From contig NZ_PEBK01000004.1 of assembly GCF_002802905.1 (NCBI RefSeq), positions 1 to 64,000 of the forward strand: 64,000 nucleotides of DNA. Direction: 5' to 3'. The notes under the pieces are model-generated. The model made no database searches, had not been told where the DNA came from, and saw only the letters and a program-made list of their open reading frames with translations. The DNA is from Bifidobacterium simiarum (GTDB lineage Bacteria; Actinomycetota; Actinomycetes; Actinomycetales; Bifidobacteriaceae). Positions 1-7,406 of the stretch are shown one piece after another; the first letter of the stretch is position 1, and every line of letters begins with the position of its first letter. A program made the position numbers and the translations under genes.

Positions 1-66
1 AAGCTAAGGCCTGGCACGGCGATGGTACTGCACTCGATAGGGTGTGGGAGAGTAGCACACCGCCGC
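1..66 (+). rRNA. rrf: 5S rRNA, 3' end only (partial)
   Basis: The first bases match the 3' half of an actinobacterial 5S rRNA: a conserved GGGTGTGGGAGAGTAGCACA segment, ending in ACCGCCGC. The 5' part lies outside the window, so an rRNA operon reading into the window is inferred. A terminator follows at once. Confidence 0.85.
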
Positions 67-82
67 TTTATTCCTTTATGAT

Positions 83-116
83 CGAGGGGGTTGCCTGATG
101 GCAGCCCCCTCTTTTC
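83..116 (+). terminator. Rho-independent terminator of the rRNA operon
   Basis: GAGGGGG pairs with CCCCCTC and the stem continues through TGCC/GGCA around a TGAT loop. A short T-run follows. It sits 17 bases after the 5S end. Confidence 0.85.
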
Positions 117-180
117 ATATGTACGCCCATCGGCGGCACGTCGAGGGCAGCAAGTCGAAAACAAACCCGAAGAGGCTGCG

Positions 181-432
181 ATGCATTTCTTTACGCCGAA
201 GCGCTGCGGCACCACCAATAAGATCATGTATCATGACAAGGCCCAGGCCGAACGGGCCGCCAACCAGAGCTTCATCGAGCGCGGGACGGAACTGTGGGTC
301 TACCGCTGCCAGTATTGCAGCACCTGGCATCTGACCAGCCATGATCCCGACAACGCGTGGGTGCATACACCGCTGAACCAGCAGCTTAAGCCGCATTCAA
401 GGAAGAAGGGCTACAAGCCCCGTCGGCGCTAG
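181..432 (+). CDS. Small conserved-type protein with a CxxC/WHLTS motif
   Basis: An 83-residue basic protein of unknown function. An N-terminal Cys (MHFFTPKRCGT) and a later YRCQYCSTWHLTSH stretch could form a single zinc site, and the C-terminus is very basic (HSRKKGYKPRRR), so nucleic-acid binding is possible. The frame stays open upstream to a TTG at 91, but that start lies inside the rRNA terminator. The ATG at 181, with GAAGAGG upstream, is preferred. It stands alone between the rRNA operon and a long repeat field. No function is assigned. Confidence 0.6.
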   Translation: MHFFTPKRCGTTNKIMYHDKAQAERAANQSFIERGTELWVYRCQYCSTWHLTSHDPDNAWVHTPLNQQLKPHSRKKGYKPRRR

Positions 433-512
433 CCATGTTCTTCACTGTTGCGTGACCGTGCAGTGTCCGCTAGACATTTGACTCTCTATTGAGAATGCCA
501 TGCTGACAGTGG

Positions 513-631
513 GAGAGCCGGCATCCGCTGCCCGATACACTCAGGGCCGTTCGGCCGCCGTTCCGGTGTTTGCTGGACCAGCCTGGCAAACACCTCCACT
601 AGCCTACGATCGTGCAACGAATGCCGTCTCT
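513..631. repeat. Long-hairpin repeat, family C, copy 1 (inverted)
   Basis: Imperfect inverted arms of about 26 bases (513-538 and about 606-631) enclose a core containing ACTCAGGGCCGTTCGGCC and CTAGCCTACGATCG. The same core recurs at 1007, 12865 and 26192 with other outer arms. The rest of the gene-free stretch 433-1237 holds this copy, a remnant at 738-800 and the copy at 1007. Confidence 0.7.
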
Positions 632-737
632 GTGCCTAATGGGTTCATGAATGTGCGAATGATGCGCGACACGAGTGACAGCGTGATGCGCGCAGTGGCA
701 ATGTCATGGGTGTTGATCGGGTGGTGGGATTAGCGGA

Positions 738-800
738 CCCCTCATCCGTCCGGCCGGGGCCGGACACCTTCCCCCGGAGGGGGAAGGCCCCGCGGGAGCC
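738..800. repeat. Degenerate gut-type interspersed repeat remnant
   Basis: CCTCATCCGTCC is followed by CACCTTCCCCCGGAGGGGGAAGG, which resembles one half of the family A elements at 12636 and 20414, then by a GGGAGCCCGCCG segment like family B. No ORF here has coding character. Confidence 0.5.
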
Positions 801-1006
801 CGCCGTCGGCTTGCATATCGGATCGACTGGGCATGCTACGTTTGGCCACCCCCGGTCTCGCGTCCGCTCGACGGCCCCCGCCGGCGGTGGCCGGGAATAG
901 CGCCTACCCGTCATCAGGCAGGGTGTTTCGGCAGTTCATGCCGTCAGGACGGATGACTGCAATGGGCCCGCCACGCTCCGACATCGGAGAGCGAAGCGGG
1001 TGCGGA

Positions 1007-1120
1007 GGGGCGGTAAGTGGTTCCCGACCGTAGTCAGCGGAGGGGCGTGATAGGCTTCGCCATCACGCCCCGGAGCGAGGCCGAACGGCCCTGAGTGTGT
1101 CGGGAGCCACTTACCGCCCC
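1007..1120. repeat. Long-hairpin repeat, family C, copy 2
   Basis: The 22-base arms 1007-1028 and 1099-1120 are complementary except for one position that would be a G-U pair in RNA. The core holds a second hairpin (GGGGCGTGAT / ATCACGCCCC) and the family motif GGCCGAACGGCCCTGAGTGT. The arms differ from those of the other copies. Confidence 0.8.
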
Positions 1121-1237
1121 GACCTCCATCGGAAATCATGCTCCGTTTTCATCATTATTCAGCTGTCGTCACTGATTCAGCCGATACCACTGATCCGATC
1201 GAAACCATTGATACCGATCGGATCTATCGGTACGGTC

Positions 1238-2020
1238 CTACCGATCCAGACGGAAGCCCTGCTTGCGGGCGAGCGGCTCCACCACCTTGGCGCCCATCGG
1301 GGCGACCGCATTCTTGGCGATCTGATCACTGAACGCGTCCACCGGACGTTCCGTGTTGCGCAGATCGTAGTAACGGTGTACGTCGGCGTCGAAATCGGCG
1401 ATGTCGCTCAGAATCGTCTCGTCGTCCACCGCATACGTGTTCTCGAAGATCTGCACCGACTTCGGCAGTCGCGGCTTCAGCGTCGGTTCCTGCGCCGGCT
1501 TGCCGATGGCCAGGCCCAGTACCGGATACGTGTACTTCGGCAGGGCCAGCAGATCGATCAGTCCTTCCACATCGTTGAGCAGTGATCCGAGGATCACGCA
1601 GCCCAGACCGAGCGAATACGCGGCGGTCTCCATGGCGTGAAGGGCCAGAACGGCGTCGTTCTGCGCCTGAGAGTAACGGTAGCTGCCGTTGAGCGTGAAG
1701 GCGTCGGAATCCACGTCCACGCCCTTGGCTGCGGCGATCGCGGCGTTGCGGTGCTCGTCCAGCACGAAAACGTACAGCAGAGGCGCCTGCGCGATATACG
1801 GCTGGTGGCCGATCTCGGCCAGACTGGCCTTCGCGGCGGGATCGGTGACGCGGATCGCGGACCAGTCGTTGAGATACTGGCTGGATGCGGCGTGCTGCGC
1901 CACGGTCTCCAGCGTATCCACCACGTCGGCGGGAATGGCTTCGTCGGCGAACGCGCGGATGGACCGGCGGTTCAGTAGCGTCTCAATGGTCGGGTTGTGA
2001 AGATCATAGGTATTGGTCAT
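1238..2020 (-). CDS. Nitroreductase family protein (FMN oxidoreductase)
   Basis: A 260-residue protein of the NfsA/FRP-like nitroreductase family, probably a cytosolic FMN-dependent NAD(P)H oxidoreductase acting on quinones, nitroaromatics or flavin. The N-terminal LLNRRSIRAFADEAIP is the usual FMN phosphate-binding start of the family. SSQYLNDWSAIRVTD and SLGLGCVILGSLLNDVE match its second and fourth conserved blocks. Length is typical for the single-domain NfsA-like branch. It begins at an ATG with AGAGG close upstream. No partner gene; the next gene runs in the same direction but is separated by 130 bases. Physiological substrate unknown. Confidence 0.85.
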   Translation of the reverse strand: MTNTYDLHNPTIETLLNRRSIRAFADEAIPADVVDTLETVAQHAASSQYLNDWSAIRVTDPAAKASLAEIGHQPYIAQAPLLYVFVLDEHRNAAIAAAKGVDVDSDAFTLNGSYRYSQAQNDAVLALHAMETAAYSLGLGCVILGSLLNDVEGLIDLLALPKYTYPVLGLAIGKPAQEPTLKPRLPKSVQIFENTYAVDDETILSDIADFDADVHRYYDLRNTERPVDAFSDQIAKNAVAPMGAKVVEPLARKQGFRLDR

Positions 2021-2152
2021 GCCTCTATTGTGACCCGGAATCGTTCGTGTCGGCGGCGGAATTCCGTTCTGGGCGCAAGCCGGCTTATTGATATCGGTGA
2101 TGACCGGTTCGATATCGGGACGGTCGGTGTGATGAGGCGTGATGACGTGGAA

Positions 2153-2521
2153 CTATGACCGGCCGTTGCGGCGGTGACGGCGGTTCACCAGCGCCTGCGA
2201 TCCGTGCTCACCGGCCTGGGAGACCAGAAATCCGACGGCGGAGGAGACCCCGGCGAACAGGGCGCCGGAAAGCGCCTTGGTCAGCGGATTCTGCTTCGCC
2301 ACATGCTTGCCGCCCCGATTCCACAGGGTTTCCAACAGTTTGCTGGCCACGAAGCCGGTGATCGTGGGGAACGTGAACTTGACGATCTTGTCGATGGCGT
2401 CGTCGGGGTCGGCTTCGAACGCCTTGCGCTTGGCGGTCACCTTGTCGTTGACGGCGTCAAGACGCCGGACGACGTCGCTGGCGCCGGACGAGATCTGACG
2501 GTTGGTACGGGAATCGGTCAT
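2153..2521 (-). CDS. DUF4235 family small membrane-associated protein
   Basis: A 122-residue protein of the DUF4235 type, a short actinobacterial family of unknown function. After a coiled, charged N-terminal part (about residues 10-40), IVKFTFPTITGFVASKLLETLW and ALSGALFAGVSSAVGFLVSQAG are two weakly hydrophobic helices, and the tail is basic (NRRHRRNGRS). A longer reading starts three codons upstream at 2530. The ATG at 2521 is preferred because GATAAT lies exactly 7 bases before it, the spacing of a leaderless transcript. Role not known; envelope association is inferred from the hydrophobic segments. Confidence 0.7.
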   Translation of the reverse strand: MTDSRTNRQISSGASDVVRRLDAVNDKVTAKRKAFEADPDDAIDKIVKFTFPTITGFVASKLLETLWNRGGKHVAKQNPLTKALSGALFAGVSSAVGFLVSQAGEHGSQALVNRRHRRNGRS

Positions 2522-2528
2522 GTCCACC

Positions 2529-2534
2529 ATTATC
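2529..2534 (-). promoter_or_regulatory. -10 box for a leaderless DUF4235 mRNA
   Basis: GATAAT, 7 bases upstream of the ATG at 2521, so transcription would begin at or near the start codon. There is no ribosome binding site between them. Confidence 0.5.
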
Positions 2535-2587
2535 CCCGAACCCGGCCGACCGGCGAAATGCCGTGTGCCGGCCGGGTTCGGCGGTGA

Positions 2588-4459
2588 CTATCCGAGCAGC
2601 CAGACGGTGGCGTCCTGCGGCAGACGGCCGTCTTCGGCATGATCACCGTCCGGGCTGAGACCGGCCGAGCTGAGATCAATCGAGGACAGGACGATCTCGC
2701 CCGCCGGCAGGGCGATCGGCTTGTCACCGAAATTCGTGACGCTGATCAGACGCCGGCCGTCCGCGGTCGGACGGGAATACGCGATCGTGGATTCCGCGGC
2801 TTCCGCAGTGTTCGCCGCCGTGATCTCATCGTCCATCCACATCAGCGAAATATCCCCGGTGGGGGTGAGCAGACGCTGGCGGATATCCAGGGCCCGACGG
2901 TACAGATTCAGCATCGACTGCGGATCATCGCTTTCCGTGTCGGCCGCGAAATCCTTGAACCACAACGGCTGTGGCAGATGCGGCTCGGCTGCTGGGGAAC
3001 CGTCCGTCCGATCGTCCGAGAATCCGAACGATCCGGTGGCGCCGTCGCCGAACTTCCACAGACTGGCGTTGCGGCCGTCCGCGTTGTCGTCGGTGCTGCT
3101 GCCGATGGCCTGATCGCTCCATGCGGCGATCCGCGGGGTGTCGGCGGCCTTCCACGGCAGCGGGACGCGGCAGCCGTCGCGGCCCTTGACCGCGAACTGG
3201 TGGCGGCTCGTGCGCGAATACGGGTCCTCCAGCCGATCCCACGGAATGTTCGCCACCTCGAACAGGCCGAGCTCCTCGCCCTGATAGATGTACGCGGCAC
3301 CGGGCAGGCCCAGTTCCATCAGTGCGGCCGCCCGCGCGCGACGGGTGCCGAGCGCGCGATCCTCGTCGAACAGATCGCCGTTGCGCAGCAGCCACGCCTG
3401 CGCCATCTGATGGTAGACGTGCGTCTTCACCTGCGGCAGCGCATACCGGCTGGCGGATCGCGGCACATCATGGTTGTTCATCACCCAGGTGGTGGTGGAT
3501 CCCGACCGGTCGGCCGAGGCGAGGCCCTCCTCGATGGCCGTGCGCATGGCGTCGCGGTCCCAGTCGGCCTTGGCGAATTCGAAGTTGAACACCTGACCGA
3601 GCTCGTCCGGCGAAGCGTACAGCGCCTGATGCTCGGGGGCGATCCACGCCTCGGCCACGGCGAAGCGCGGCGGATCGTACTCGTTGAACACCTTGCGCCA
3701 CTCGCGGTAGATGTCATGCACTTCGGCGCGGTCGAACAGCGGATTGTCGCCGTTCGGGTTGAACTGGTCAAGCGTGGACCAGTGGCCCAGCTCCTCAAGC
3801 GGCTTGGACTCGAGATCCTTGGCCATGCCGTGCGCCACGTCCACGCGGAAGCCGTCGGTGCCGTGATCGGACCAGAACCGCAGGGTCTTCCTGAAATCCT
3901 CATGCACCTCCGGGTTCTTCCAGTTGAGATCCGGCTGCTGCTTGGCGAACAGATGCAGATACCACTGGCCGTCGTCCACGCGCTCCCATGCCGGGCCGCC
4001 GAAGATCGACTCCCAGTCGTTCGGCGGAAGCTCGCCGTGCTCGCCGCGGCCCTCGCGGAAGATATAGCGCTCGCGAGCGGCGGAACCGCGTCCGGCCTTC
4101 AGCGCCTCCTGGAACCAGACGTGCTTGTCGGCGCTGTGGTTCGGCACGATGTCGACCACCACCTTGATGCCGGCCCGGTGTGCGGCCGCGACCATCGCGT
4201 CGAAGTCGTCCATCGTGCCGAGACGGGGATCGACGTTGCGGTAGTCGATGACGTCGTAGCCGCCGTCGTGCAGTTCGGAGGGGTAGAACGGGGAGAGCCA
4301 GATGGCGTCCACGCCGAGGGTCTTGAGGTAATCCATGCGCTCGGTGACACCGGCGATGTCGCCGAGGCCGTCTCCGTTGGTGTCGCGGAAGCTGCGCGGG
4401 TAGACCTGATAGACCACCGCCTGCTTCCACCAGTCGTCGTGCTCGTTGTTCAACGTCAT
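2588..4459 (-). CDS. Alpha-glucosidase / oligo-alpha-glucoside hydrolase (GH13)
   Basis: A 623-residue retaining glycoside hydrolase of GH13, resembling the actinobacterial alpha-1,4-glucosidases (GH13_30 type, bifidobacterial AglA/AglB). It probably releases glucose from maltose, sucrose or short alpha-glucans in the cytosol. No signal peptide is seen. The (beta/alpha)8 motifs are clear: DIVPNH (103-108), GFRVDVAH with nucleophile Asp207, AVAEAW with acid/base Glu270, and NNHD with Asp331. The C-terminal beta domain covers the last ~90 residues. The start is the ATG at 4459, preceded by AAAGGACC; an in-frame extension to 4558 lacks conserved sequence. Transcribed alone. Exact linkage preference cannot be read from sequence. 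Confidence 0.9.
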   Translation of the reverse strand: MTLNNEHDDWWKQAVVYQVYPRSFRDTNGDGLGDIAGVTERMDYLKTLGVDAIWLSPFYPSELHDGGYDVIDYRNVDPRLGTMDDFDAMVAAAHRAGIKVVVDIVPNHSADKHVWFQEALKAGRGSAARERYIFREGRGEHGELPPNDWESIFGGPAWERVDDGQWYLHLFAKQQPDLNWKNPEVHEDFRKTLRFWSDHGTDGFRVDVAHGMAKDLESKPLEELGHWSTLDQFNPNGDNPLFDRAEVHDIYREWRKVFNEYDPPRFAVAEAWIAPEHQALYASPDELGQVFNFEFAKADWDRDAMRTAIEEGLASADRSGSTTTWVMNNHDVPRSASRYALPQVKTHVYHQMAQAWLLRNGDLFDEDRALGTRRARAAALMELGLPGAAYIYQGEELGLFEVANIPWDRLEDPYSRTSRHQFAVKGRDGCRVPLPWKAADTPRIAAWSDQAIGSSTDDNADGRNASLWKFGDGATGSFGFSDDRTDGSPAAEPHLPQPLWFKDFAADTESDDPQSMLNLYRRALDIRQRLLTPTGDISLMWMDDEITAANTAEAAESTIAYSRPTADGRRLISVTNFGDKPIALPAGEIVLSSIDLSSAGLSPDGDHAEDGRLPQDATVWLLG

Positions 4460-4711
4460 TGTTGGTCCTTTCGTCTTGGCTGCTTCATGGGGGCGTCGTG
4501 TGCCCGATACCACGCGACCCGATACCGTACGCGGCCAATGCTGACGGCGATGTCGCAAGCGTCGGCTGCGGGATGGGAGGAGGTATCACTGCGTTGATTT
4601 GAACGTTCTAATAATATCGCCGAGGCATGACGTTGTCCAGAAATCGTGTGCCGGCTGCTTCAGGGTCTGCACGCGTTGTCCATGCAGACCGCTCGTCGTC
4701 AATGTGGAAGG

Positions 4712-5887
4712 TCAGGTGGCTGATTCGGCTGATCCGCGTAGCCATTGATCGGCGGTGACGTACCGGCCGTTCTTGCTGAGGAATCCTTCATCTCCGCGAT
4801 ATATGACGATACGTTGTTCCCGCAGGACATTCATGTCTTCGCCGATCGTGGCCAAATGCTTGAAATAGTCGGCCCGCGGCGTCATGCCGGATTTGATTTC
4901 AATGAGTCGGGTGTTTCGTCGCTGCGTGCAGTCGACGAGATCTATCTCCGCCTGATTGGTATCGCGATAGAAATAGAGATTCGGTTCGATGTTGGCGTTG
5001 AGGTACCGTTTCACGGTCTCTGAAATAATGAGATTCTCGAAAACGTCGCCTCGCTTGCTGTCGGACTGCAACTCAGCCGCCGAACGGATGCCGAGAAGGT
5101 AGTTAAGCAGTCCGTTGTCGTAGAAGTACAGTTTTGGCGTCTTGATCAGTCGCTTGCGGGTGTTCGACGAATAGGGACGCAGTCGGAACACGATGAAGCT
5201 TGCTTCGAGTATGGACAGCCAGGCTTTTGCGGTGTTGAAGGAGATGCCGGTCTCCTTTGCGAGCGTGCTGATGTTCAGTAGTGCGCCGGCGTTCTCGGCG
5301 CATAGGTGAACGAAAGTATTGAAATCCGAGGCGTTGCGCACGTCAAGATATTCGGCTACATCGCGTTGCACATAGGTGGCGATGTAGTTGCGGAAGTAGA
5401 TGTCGGCGGGCGTCGGAACGTCGTAAAGATGCGGGTAGCCGCCGGTGAACATGAAGTCGTCGACGCTGAGGTTTTCCTTGCCTTGCAAGGCTTCTGTGTA
5501 GGATAGCGGCAGGAGTTGCAGCATGCCGACTCGTCCCGCCAGCGATTGACCGATTCGTTTCTCCATGAGGAAATTCTGTGATCCGGAGAGCACGTATTGG
5601 CCCATGGTTCCACGTTCGTCGGCGGCGACCTGGATCTGCGAGAACAGACCGGGGGCGTGCTGTGCCTCATCGATGATGAGATGGTCGTTGTGGGAGCGGA
5701 TGAAGCCGACCGGATCCTCGTTGGCGATGGCGCGGGTCGTCGCGTCCTCAAGATTGACGTATTCGTAATCGGGGAGTGCTGTTTTAACCAGCGTCGATTT
5801 ACCGCTTTGCCGAGGCCCCGTCACCGAAATCACGGGAAACCAGGTGAGCATGTCGTTGAGCGAATTAGTGATCGTTCGTGGAATCAT
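4712..5887 (-). CDS. AAA-family ATPase with DUF4143 domain (1)
   Basis: A 391-residue ATPase of the AAA_14 + DUF4143 architecture, whose role in bacteria is unsettled. Walker A is GPRQSGKST (24-32) and Walker B LIIDEAQ (70-76), followed by a sensor-like VLSGSQNF. The C-terminal DUF4143 part carries EIDLV and LIEIKSG, the spacing of a PD-(D/E)XK nuclease-like core. It is preceded by six 23-bp repeats at 5928-6056, which may be its operator or its DNA target. A second member, at 51345, also has short repeats directly upstream. Codon use is less GC-rich than in its neighbours, which suggests transfer. Confidence 0.85.
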   Translation of the reverse strand: MIPRTITNSLNDMLTWFPVISVTGPRQSGKSTLVKTALPDYEYVNLEDATTRAIANEDPVGFIRSHNDHLIIDEAQHAPGLFSQIQVAADERGTMGQYVLSGSQNFLMEKRIGQSLAGRVGMLQLLPLSYTEALQGKENLSVDDFMFTGGYPHLYDVPTPADIYFRNYIATYVQRDVAEYLDVRNASDFNTFVHLCAENAGALLNISTLAKETGISFNTAKAWLSILEASFIVFRLRPYSSNTRKRLIKTPKLYFYDNGLLNYLLGIRSAAELQSDSKRGDVFENLIISETVKRYLNANIEPNLYFYRDTNQAEIDLVDCTQRRNTRLIEIKSGMTPRADYFKHLATIGEDMNVLREQRIVIYRGDEGFLSKNGRYVTADQWLRGSAESAT

Positions 5888-5927
5888 TGGTTGGCCTTTG
5901 CGGATGTCTGATATGCCGTTCCTGCAA

Positions 5928-6056
5928 ATTCATCAGTAGGTTTTATGATAATTCGTCAATAGGATGTCTGCAAATTCATCAGTAGGATTGATGATAATTC
6001 ATCAATAGGAATGCCGATAATTCATCAGTAGGACCTATGACGATTCGTCAGTAGGG
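5928..6056. repeat. Array of six 23-bp iterons upstream of ATPase 1
   Basis: The 13-base core ATTCRTCARTAGG starts at 5928, 5951, 5974, 5997, 6020 and 6043, an exact 23-bp period (about two helical turns). The 10-base linkers are often ...ATGATA. The array ends in a GC-rich segment that is nearly repeated after the second array at 7220. It lies just upstream of the ATPase start at 5887. Confidence 0.9.
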
Positions 6057-6140
6057 TCGTCGTCGGCGTTGTGGTGTGCGGGCCGGTCGTTGCGAACGAT
6101 GTCAGACTCAGGCCGATCGTCAGTCGGCATGGGATCCGTG

Positions 6141-7184
6141 CTAGTCGTTGAACACTGTTAGCAGGTACCAGTCATGGCCATACAGGTAATACAGCATGTT
6201 GCCCCAAGTGATGACGCGTCCCCTTCGTAACGGCGATCCATCTGGGAACGTCACCACGACCTTGTCCCATGCTTGCAGCGGCTCGGAGGGATCGGCGGGA
6301 GCGTAATATAGCGTGTCTCGGTCTTCCCCGGGGCCGCTGAATCGCGCCAGACGATCGCGGTATGCGATGAATGGACTGCTGTCGAGCTGATCGGCGGGTA
6401 TGGGCTGTTTCCAGCCGCGAGGCGTCCAATGATCGATATTCCAGTCGGGATAGCTCAGATACCAAAAGTCGTTGCCATCCGTATGGCTCCAATACACTTC
6501 GGTGATCGCCGTGGATGTGTGGTGCCGACCTGCGACATGGAACTGATCGTCGAATACGGTCATGCCCGTATATCCTGCGGTATATCGGCCTTCGTCGGAG
6601 TACTCGTCGTCATCCGAGTCCTCGCGCCAGGGCATTTCGTCGAAGTACGTCGCCCAAATGGTGCCGTCCTTGCCGACCACAGGGCGCAGCAGGGCGTCGC
6701 CCATATTGCCGTGGGCGAGAACCTTGCCGTCGTCGTCGATACGCCAAGCGGCGTCGAGGAGACGTCCCTCATCGTCCCATGAGGATCGGGCGCAGACGCC
6801 TAGCCATTGATGATTCGGCATGGGGACCACGTAATCGACATCCGCGGGGAATGCGGAATATGGCATATATCGGGACGTGTGCAGGGACTCGACTGCGCAT
6901 ATGGCACTGTGGATGGTATTGGGATCCCGCCAGAGAACCACAAGATCGCCGTTGTACGAGGCGCTTATTCCCATCGGGGAGGCTCCTGCATAAGGAAGGG
7001 TCAGGGTTTTGACAAACGTCAGGGGAGTGGTGGGGGCGCCGTTGTCGATAAGCCGTTCGACGGATCGCTGGCGTTCCCGTGCAATCCGCTCCTCCCGTCT
7101 GCGGCTTGCATTGGTGGAGGCCATATGGCTCATGATCTGAGTCAGCGCATCGGCGGAAAACTCAATATCCCCTGTTTCGTCCAC
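6141..7184 (-). CDS. Hypothetical protein, possible beta-propeller
   Basis: A 347-residue soluble protein I do not recognise. It has a helical, Arg-rich N-terminus (about 22-45), then a long stretch of beta-like segments rich in Trp, Tyr, Asp and Gly (GISASYNGDLVVLW, VVGKDGTIWATYF, WGNMLYYLYGHDWYLL). This is compatible with a divergent propeller of sensor or scaffold type, but no repeat is clear enough to name. It starts at a GTG with GGAACGG upstream; an internal ATG is possible. Both sides carry the same 23-bp iteron arrays, so the gene sits inside a direct repeat. It runs toward ATPase 1 and may work with it, but this is only context. Confidence 0.6.
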   Translation of the reverse strand: MDETGDIEFSADALTQIMSHMASTNASRRREERIARERQRSVERLIDNGAPTTPLTFVKTLTLPYAGASPMGISASYNGDLVVLWRDPNTIHSAICAVESLHTSRYMPYSAFPADVDYVVPMPNHQWLGVCARSSWDDEGRLLDAAWRIDDDGKVLAHGNMGDALLRPVVGKDGTIWATYFDEMPWREDSDDDEYSDEGRYTAGYTGMTVFDDQFHVAGRHHTSTAITEVYWSHTDGNDFWYLSYPDWNIDHWTPRGWKQPIPADQLDSSPFIAYRDRLARFSGPGEDRDTLYYAPADPSEPLQAWDKVVVTFPDGSPLRRGRVITWGNMLYYLYGHDWYLLTVFND

Positions 7185-7219
7185 TGTCCACCGTTCCCGT
7201 CGGTCGTCTGCTCCTGCGA

Positions 7220-7303
7220 ATTCACCAGTGGAACTGATGCTAATTCATCAGTGGAACTGATGCTAATTCATCAGTACAGTGTCTGCAATTTATCGGTAAT
7301 GGT
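7220..7303. repeat. Second 23-bp iteron array (three good units, one degenerate)
   Basis: ATTCAYCAGTGGA starts at 7220, 7243 and 7266 (23-bp period); a degenerate unit follows near 7288. It continues into GTTGTGGGGCGCGGTCCGG and GTCGTTGCGAACG, almost the sequence found beside the first array at 6070-6100. It lies in the divergent region between the hypothetical gene and the pullulanase gene. Confidence 0.85.
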
Positions 7304-7406
7304 GACGTCGTCGTTGTGGGGCGCGGTCCGGTCGTTGCGAACGCCATCTGATAGATCGCGACTGGTAGATTGCTGTGTGGAAGCGATGTGCCGATGGGGG
7401 TGCAAG

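Noticed and set aside
5928-6056. Plasmid-type replication origin (iterons)
   Set aside because: There is no replication initiator gene or AT-rich unwinding region next to it; the nearest genes are an ATPase with DUF4143 and an unknown protein.
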